Below are positions 25,504 through 30,192 of a DNA stretch of 30,192 nucleotides, piece after piece. Source of the DNA: a virus; IMG/VR virus record IMGVR_UViG_3300001827_000016, positions 1 to 30,192 of that record, one strand, 5' to 3'. Position numbers and translations under genes: made by a program. The notes below the pieces were generated by a model. It worked only from the letters and a program-made list of their open reading frames with translations. It was not told the DNA's origin and made no database searches. How positions within the stretch are numbered: position 1 is the stretch's first letter; every line of letters begins with the position of its first letter.

Positions 25504-27937
25504 TTCCAGCATTATCTATCTCCTCTGTGATTTTTTTGCCTAATTCTAGACCATACTTCAAGTCTTCTCGTTGGCCAGCGTAACGGGTTTTGGATAGGTC
25601 TGCACCAATCCTAGCCCCTTCTCGGCGCTCTTCAGACTCAATTCTTTCTTCTTGTACGGCCACATTAGCGGCGGCCTTTTCCATTTCAGCTTGCAATTTA
25701 GCCAAATCAAGCTGTTGTTTATGCTGGAACTCAGCCTCTTTGAGCGCAATCTCACGCTGTTGAATCTGAGTAAGTGGGTCTTGTTGTTGTTGCATTGCCT
25801 GTTGCTGTGCAACTTCAGCTTGGTCTTTACGAAGTAGCTTTTCAGCGGCTTGAGAAGCCAAGCGAGATATCTCCAACTCGACATCTTCTGGCAATGGCTT
25901 ATCCTCATTTGGCATCGCAACGCCAAGGTTTTTCTCAATTTCTTTACGATACTGAAATGCCACATGCTCAGTAATGTGCGCTGACATAGCGGCCTGTATC
26001 GCCCCTGCGAAAGGAGATTGACCAATAATTTCCTGTAGTTTGGGGTCTTGAGCGGCGGCCATATGCACCTGAATATGCGCCTCATGGTCCTGATACTTAA
26101 ACGCCTTTACAGGCTCCTGCTTCAAGATTGCCATGTTTTCTGTAACTGGGTCTGATGCCTTTACGTCATCTGGCAGTTTTACAATCTGGTCAGCGTCTTT
26201 TATTCCCAGCACCTCGAGCATCTGACGATGGAGCTTACCCATGTCATAGAGATTGGGAGCTTGTTGAGCCAATTGCATAGCCGCTTGGTATTGCACAACT
26301 CTTTGCGACATGGTTGCGGCGTTGGGGTCTGACACAGGGATAATATCAACCCTATCATCGAAATCCTCCTGTCTGTTGAAATCTCCCTCTAAATCGTAGG
26401 CGTAGTTTGGCCCCATATAGTCTTTAATAATTTTGCCGAGAATACGCAGTTCTTTTTTCAAAGCGGCGTGAAGGCGAGCCTGAACACCAGACATAACCTT
26501 CATGCTACGTTCCATCAACGCGAGCGTAGTCCCGACTGGAGCTTGCGGGTTGAGGTTTCCAACTTGTACATCAGCAACGGAGCCAATCCGTCTCCCCTCT
26601 TCCACGATATTTCCGAGAAGTTGGTATAATACCGATGATGGTTCCTTGTAAGGAAGGAATGCAATCGAATCCCTAATTGCACCACCCGGCACGTCAACGT
26701 CACGGAACTCGCCCGGCATGAGAGGCGAATCATCGCCTTTAATACGAAGTCCGCGAGCTTTGAGGCCAGCAGGTAGATTGGATAACGTGCCAGCGTCAAT
26801 AAGTTGACGAAGAATACTTGTGGCACTTTTAGCAAGACCACCAATAAGGTGAATAAGACCCGTCCCATAAAACCCGAGTCCCGGTAGGTAGCGGTAGTGA
26901 ACAAAGTGCTGTCTTTTACGCTTTTTAATATCGTCTTCATACCAATTTCTCCTAATTGATAAGATTGTTAGGCTAGACTTATCAATTGTTACAACGTATG
27001 GCCGCGCAATGCCGTCTGGGTCATCAAAAGGCTCTGGCATGTTTAGGTCAACGTGCATCTCAAGAATTGTGTGCCTGTCATCGTCCTCGATAACGGCAGT
27101 CTCGCCATCAATTTCGTCATATTTTTCTTGGATATCAGAGTAATCTGGCTCTGGGTCGGGCAGGTCTACATCAATATAAAAACCATTTACCTGAAGTTCA
27201 ACAATCTCGTTGGCCGTCTTCTTCATAATATGTGTGTAGCGTGGCGCTGTGGCTAGGTCAGAAGCGCCGTAGGAAACCACAAAGTCCTCAGCCGGAACAA
27301 ACATGGCACATGGGCGTTCCATGATTGGGTCATAATAAACTTTCTTGAAAGATGAGCCAGCAAGCGGAAGACGGAACAGCATTTGCTCTGTTTCATCTCG
27401 GTATTCTGTCATTTCCTCAGTTAAGAGGTAATTCATTTCAGTTTCTACGCGAGTTGCTTGCTCCATCTTTTCTGGGTCGCGCTTACCCATGACCTTTGTG
27501 CGTACAGGTCCGGAGGCTGGGAATATTTCTCCCATCGCTTGAGCTTGGAATCTAACAACCGCTTCTGTCAAAACTGGGTGAAAAACGCCAGCGGCGCCAG
27601 CCCAAGGCTGTGTCCGCTCTTCAATTTTCATGCCGAGAAGGTCTAGTCCTTTAACGTATGAACGCGCCCATTCTTTACGAGATTCACGGTCAGCGACAAA
27701 ATCATCAACTAATTCAGATGCTAAGGCCTGTAGCTCTGCGTCTTCCATATATTCGGCAAGGTTTGCGTCATGTTCTGGGCCGAAAATTTCTTCTTCCATT
27801 TCCCCAGTAAAATCAATGACCACAGATTCTCCATCGACCTCTACGCCCACCATTTCTGGATTTACAACCTCAACTTCTACTTCGGCTGTACCCTCAATAT
27901 CCATTTCACCGGGAATCATTTGTTTTTCTACGGCCAT
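25490..27937 (-). CDS. Portal protein
   Basis: An 815-residue protein. The acidic N-terminus (residues 1-60) is followed by EERTQPWAGAAGVFHPVLTE, ETEMNYLLTEEMTEYRDETE and, at 193-204, AGSSFKKVYYDP, a portal signature. Later comes RRNWYEDDIKKRKRQHFVHY and PGLGFYGTGLIHLIGG, then a Gln-rich helical C-terminus (QQQAMQQQQDPLTQIQQREI) with LKEAEFQHKQQLDLAKLQAE, likely the barrel and coiled coil. Length is close to the long portals of P22-type phages. It forms the 12-mer for DNA entry. AGGAATTTAAA precedes the ATG. The gene follows the terminase, the usual order. Confidence 0.9.
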   Translation of the reverse strand: MAVEKQMIPGEMDIEGTAEVEVEVVNPEMVGVEVDGESVVIDFTGEMEEEIFGPEHDANLAEYMEDAELQALASELVDDFVADRESRKEWARSYVKGLDLLGMKIEERTQPWAGAAGVFHPVLTEAVVRFQAQAMGEIFPASGPVRTKVMGKRDPEKMEQATRVETEMNYLLTEEMTEYRDETEQMLFRLPLAGSSFKKVYYDPIMERPCAMFVPAEDFVVSYGASDLATAPRYTHIMKKTANEIVELQVNGFYIDVDLPDPEPDYSDIQEKYDEIDGETAVIEDDDRHTILEMHVDLNMPEPFDDPDGIARPYVVTIDKSSLTILSIRRNWYEDDIKKRKRQHFVHYRYLPGLGFYGTGLIHLIGGLAKSATSILRQLIDAGTLSNLPAGLKARGLRIKGDDSPLMPGEFRDVDVPGGAIRDSIAFLPYKEPSSVLYQLLGNIVEEGRRIGSVADVQVGNLNPQAPVGTTLALMERSMKVMSGVQARLHAALKKELRILGKIIKDYMGPNYAYDLEGDFNRQEDFDDRVDIIPVSDPNAATMSQRVVQYQAAMQLAQQAPNLYDMGKLHRQMLEVLGIKDADQIVKLPDDVKASDPVTENMAILKQEPVKAFKYQDHEAHIQVHMAAAQDPKLQEIIGQSPFAGAIQAAMSAHITEHVAFQYRKEIEKNLGVAMPNEDKPLPEDVELEISRLASQAAEKLLRKDQAEVAQQQAMQQQQDPLTQIQQREIALKEAEFQHKQQLDLAKLQAEMEKAAANVAVQEERIESEERREGARIGADLSKTRYAGQREDLKYGLELGKKITEEIDNAGSDKG

Positions 27938-27946
27938 TTTAAATTC

Positions 27947-28117
27947 CTATTGTTTGTTAGGTTTTTCCATAATAACAGAATACCTAGCGTGATGGGAGCC
28001 GTACATGTAACTTGCCACACTCCACCCGTTTTTTTCATATTCCTCAACCAAATCATGAGGAACATATCTGTATGTTTTAGTAATATTCAACTGGTCTTTT
28101 GTATACTGGTTCATCAT
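27947..28117 (-). CDS. Small conserved protein between terminase and portal
   Basis: A 56-residue protein starting (M)MNQYTKDQLNITKTYRYVP, then HDLVEEYEKNGWSVASYMYG, SHHARYSVIMEKPNKQ. The pattern (V/I)PHDLVEE-x-x-x-x-GW…H-H-x-x-YSV-x-M-E is one I recall from short proteins beside phage terminase genes. An upstream in-frame start at 28198 would run deep into the terminase gene; the ATG pair at 28117/28114 still overlaps it by about 40 bases. Two adjacent histidines are conserved in the motif. Function unknown. Confidence 0.6.
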   Translation of the reverse strand: MMNQYTKDQLNITKTYRYVPHDLVEEYEKNGWSVASYMYGSHHARYSVIMEKPNKQ

Positions 28118-29603
28118 CCCAATCATCCATACTGCTTCTAATCCAACCACCTTGACGAAATCGGAGCAATGCTTGGGTGGTTGAGTCAACCAAGTCATCG
28201 TTCTCCCCCGCAGGGAATGCCGCGCACTCTTCTATTACTTCTTCCGCCCATCTTGTAGGCGGCGCCCATACAACGCCGGAGGCGAACAAATCAGTGACGG
28301 CATTCACCCTAGCTATCTTATCCTGTCCGCGTGACGGTGTAAACTCCGTAACAGGTATTCCCATAGCTCTTAACTCAAAAATAAGCGGAGAGCCAGCCGC
28401 TTTCGCTTCAACAATCATTTGGTCGGGTTCATATTCCCAATATTTATCGTAAGCGGCGCGTTTAAGTTCCGGAAATTCTAACTTTTCTTTATACGCATCT
28501 AGCAATATCAAATTAGGAACACTTTTACCTTCTTCGTTTGGGTGATAAAAAACACCCCAAGTCGTACAAGCGCTGTAGTCGGCTCTTTGGGTTTTTAGAA
28601 AGGCCGTATCCCAGCTTTGTATTATGGCCTCGCACGGTGGCGGGTTGCTATAATCCCACTCTTGCCACCATTCCCTTTTTATAAGCGCACCCTCTTCCGA
28701 TGTTGGGTCCTGTTGATACTGCGCTGACCATTTGGAAATCGGGAGTTCGGCCTTTAGTGCCTCAAGCTGGTCTACTGGCCAAAACTCTGGCCATAACGGT
28801 TCACCAGAAGGCATGATTGCTGGAAGCTCAATTATTTCCCAGTCATCGGCGCCCTCTCTCTGCGTTGCTGACTTAACAATCTGCCCGGTTAAATCACGGA
28901 CAGACCATCTTGTCATAACGATAATTATCGCTCCCCCCGGCTGGAGTCTCTGACGAGGTCCTGAAGTATACCATTCGTATACTTTGTCGTAGACCTCCGG
29001 GCTGTAAGCCCCCAATGCCGCTTCCTGTTCCGAATGCGGGTCGTCAATAATGAGAACATCAGCACCTTTACCAGTAACGGCACCACCAACACCAATCGCA
29101 AAATAATCACCTCGCTTATTTGTATTCCAACGGCCAGCGGCCTTTGAATCAGAAGATAAAGTTATGCCGGGAAATATTTCCTGAAAATCAGACTGATTTA
29201 TTAGGTTTCTTACCTTACGGCCAAAGCCAACAGCCAGCTCTGCTGTGTGAGCTGTTTGTATTACTTTTTTTTCTGGGTACTTCCCAAGGAACCAAGCCGG
29301 GAAAAGATATGAAGCAAACTCAGATTTGGTATGTCGAGGCGGCATATTGATAATAAGTCGCTTTAGGTCGCCATTTGCCACCCTCTCGAAGGCGTCTGCC
29401 ATGATTGCATGGTGTCTTCCACTGATAAATGCAGGCCATACCCTGTTAACAAACTGCATAAAGTCTGTTCTTGCCCCTTCCCGGGACCGGGCATCCTCAA
29501 GTTCCCCCAGTAAATCCAGTATTTCTTTCTTCTGGTCAGGAGGTAATTGAGAAATCTTTTGATTTATTGCCGATAGAGAACTCATATCTGGCCGAATCTC
29601 CAC
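28077..29603 (-). CDS. terL: Terminase large subunit
   Basis: A 508-residue protein that packages DNA: N-terminal ATPase and C-terminal nuclease. Walker A-like PPRHTKSE is at residues 88-95 (the deviant form usual in this family), Walker B DVLIIDD at 182-188, and a coupling TRW at 231-233. The nuclease domain has SWDTA at 330-334 (D332), VEAKAAG around 398-404 (E399) and DDLVDS at 469-474 (D473). Start is uncertain: GTG at 29603 or ATG at 29585; neither has a strong ribosome site. It overlaps the preceding gene by 68 bases (50 from the ATG). No small terminase is recognised in the window. Confidence 0.93.
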   Translation of the reverse strand: MEIRPDMSSLSAINQKISQLPPDQKKEILDLLGELEDARSREGARTDFMQFVNRVWPAFISGRHHAIMADAFERVANGDLKRLIINMPPRHTKSEFASYLFPAWFLGKYPEKKVIQTAHTAELAVGFGRKVRNLINQSDFQEIFPGITLSSDSKAAGRWNTNKRGDYFAIGVGGAVTGKGADVLIIDDPHSEQEAALGAYSPEVYDKVYEWYTSGPRQRLQPGGAIIIVMTRWSVRDLTGQIVKSATQREGADDWEIIELPAIMPSGEPLWPEFWPVDQLEALKAELPISKWSAQYQQDPTSEEGALIKREWWQEWDYSNPPPCEAIIQSWDTAFLKTQRADYSACTTWGVFYHPNEEGKSVPNLILLDAYKEKLEFPELKRAAYDKYWEYEPDQMIVEAKAAGSPLIFELRAMGIPVTEFTPSRGQDKIARVNAVTDLFASGVVWAPPTRWAEEVIEECAAFPAGENDDLVDSTTQALLRFRQGGWIRSSMDDWDDEPVYKRPVEYY

Positions 29604-29781
29604 TTTTCTTGCAACGCCAGTGCGTAGGTTCGTGAAAGGGAAGTTTCCTTACCTGAGAAACCATTTCTTCTGCGCGAGCTTTGCATTGTTTAAATGTAGG
29701 GTACGGGCCGTAGGCGTCTTCCGCAATAAGACAAGCCTGCATATTGGCAATTAAGCATATAATTACGGTTGCTGAATACAT
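29536..29781 (-). CDS. Small exported cysteine-containing protein
   Basis: An 81-residue protein. Residues 1-20 (YSATVIICLIANMQACLIAE) look like a signal peptide or single membrane helix. The mature part has YGPYPTFKQCKARAEEMVSQ and LPFHEPTHWRCKKSGDSA with two cysteines that could pair outside the cytoplasm. The GPY-x-T-x-x-x-C…WRC arrangement is one I recall from phage and alphaproteobacterial small proteins of unknown function. It starts on the previous stop (TAATG) and its end lies within the terminase gene. A periplasmic role is inferred from the N-terminus. Confidence 0.6.
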   Translation of the reverse strand: MYSATVIICLIANMQACLIAEDAYGPYPTFKQCKARAEEMVSQVRKLPFHEPTHWRCKKSGDSARYEFSIGNKSKDFSITS

Positions 29782-30023
29782 TAAGCATCACTTACACACC
29801 GATTTAACAAAACGGATTTTGCAAGCTCCAGCAAAAACACCATGTCTGGCGCTTTGCCATGTGACGTAGCCATAAATAAATTTCCATCTTCAGTCCAACC
29901 AACAACAATGGCTTCCGTCATGGTTACTTCCTCTTGCAGAACCCCAAGCATTTCCTTTGGGTCCAGTTCGGCGTCTTCATCAAGACCAGCTCCGCGAGGA
30001 AATTGTATGATATTGTCAGTCAA
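29781..30023 (-). CDS. Small conserved protein with NIIQFPRG start
   Basis: An 80-residue protein starting with TTG: (M)TDNIIQFPRGAGLDEDAEL, then LGVLQEEVTMTEAIVVGWTE, DGNLFMATSHGKAPDMVFLL and a helix to LAKSVLLNR. The TTG is supported by GGGAG about seven bases ahead, and no ATG nearby would keep the N-I-I-x-FP motif. Proteins with N-(I/V)-(I/V)-x-FP openings and a DG-x-L-(Y/F)-(M/F)-A/G-S centre are common in phages of Alphaproteobacteria. It is the first gene of the visible operon. Function unknown. Confidence 0.65.
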   Translation of the reverse strand: MTDNIIQFPRGAGLDEDAELDPKEMLGVLQEEVTMTEAIVVGWTEDGNLFMATSHGKAPDMVFLLELAKSVLLNRCVSDA

Positions 30024-30056
30024 TATTAGCTCCCAGTCAACTCCCTAAGAAAATGA

Positions 30057-30114
30057 CGGTGGGGGAGCCGAAAAAGCTCAACCCCACCGGAGGCGCCGGG
30101 AGACAATGCGCCTC
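30057..30114 (-). terminator. Double hairpin upstream of the first gene, probable terminator
   Basis: Minus strand: first a 7-bp stem GAGGCGC / GCGCCTC (30090-30114), then a longer hairpin with arms CGGTGGGG and CCCCACCG extended by GAGC/GCTC (30057-30089), followed by TCATTTTC. It would end transcripts arriving from the right. The T tract is short, so efficiency is uncertain. Confidence 0.55.
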
Positions 30115-30140
30115 TAGTCCAATATACCCCACAGTTCCCC

Positions 30141-30170
30141 TTGACACTAGGCCAAGAAAATGTGTATCCA
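30141..30170 (+). promoter_or_regulatory. Possible rightward promoter
   Basis: Plus strand has an exact -35 TTGACA at 30141-30146. At 16-17 bases spacing the -10 is only TGTATC or GTATCC, a weak match, followed by an AT-rich tract. No minus-strand promoter of comparable quality is seen upstream of the first gene. Low confidence. Confidence 0.2.
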
Positions 30171-30192
30171 TGTATATATATAATATATATAA
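30171..30192. repeat. AT-rich alternating tract at the right edge
   Basis: TGTATATATATAATATATAT-type alternating A/T sequence, reaching the window end. May mark a promoter or replication region beyond the edge, or simply a low-complexity intergenic end. Confidence 0.6.

Noticed and set aside
25558-26085. Second minus-strand frame inside the portal gene (175 codons)
   Set aside because: Lies fully within the portal in another frame, Leu/Arg/Ser-rich, no start context; the portal frame carries the known motifs.
26515-26940. Another minus-strand frame inside the portal gene (141 codons)
   Set aside because: Shadow of the portal's own frame without independent ribosome site or motif.
1-30192. 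tRNA genes, integrase and attachment sites
   Set aside because: No cloverleaf-like sequence with T-loop consensus in non-coding gaps and no recombinase motif were found by reading; the gaps are too small for most of these.

Overview
This window is part of a tailed-phage genome, almost certainly a marine phage with a short (podovirus-type) tail. Every gene I can support lies on the minus strand, so transcription runs from the right edge to the left edge. Genes are packed with ATGA or TAATG overlaps or gaps of a few bases, and only virion and lysis functions are visible. I see no polymerase, primase, integrase or tRNA. The family mix (GroES-like gene beside the scaffold, many tiny basic proteins, SU10-type adaptor, P22 gp4/gp10-like neck and tail proteins, many small fibre proteins) is typical of phages of marine Alphaproteobacteria known largely from metagenomes. 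The host assignment is inference.

In transcription order: two small genes, the large terminase, a small conserved gene, the portal, a 55-residue gene, a GroES-like co-chaperonin, the scaffold, two head proteins and the major capsid protein (30023 to 21927). A rho-independent terminator follows the capsid gene. Next come two small structural proteins and a group of short, very basic proteins (21803 to 16786) that surrounds a coiled-coil membrane protein, a zinc-ribbon protein, an HNH-like protein and a gp4-like neck protein; one large basic member carries a LysM domain. Then come neck and structural proteins (16782 to 13582), two of which share a repeated 65-residue inserted module.

The most unusual region is 13582 to 2489. 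It is a run of more than 20 consecutive small genes for fibre-like proteins, with three tail-chaperone-like genes interspersed. Many of these short proteins share an N-terminal leader but end in different domains (an 'SLTD...HGDLA' family, a 'SITPSSTSNKILV' family and a C1q-like fold). The order of N-terminal subtypes is repeated in two separate triplets, each headed by a gene with a 'GPIT...TVTVNG' C-terminal domain. Gene junctions carry a nearly identical repeat of about 22 bp covering stop and start codons. This looks like a fibre or receptor-binding cassette built by block duplication and junction recombination.

After the array comes a large gp10-like tail protein (2481 to 592), a small conserved gene, a two-helix membrane protein and the start of a 3-TM gene-transfer-agent-type holin cut by the left edge. 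No tape-measure gene is present although head, neck and fibre genes are all visible, which supports a short tail. The right edge has two hairpins upstream of the first gene and an AT-rich tract; replication genes probably lie beyond it.
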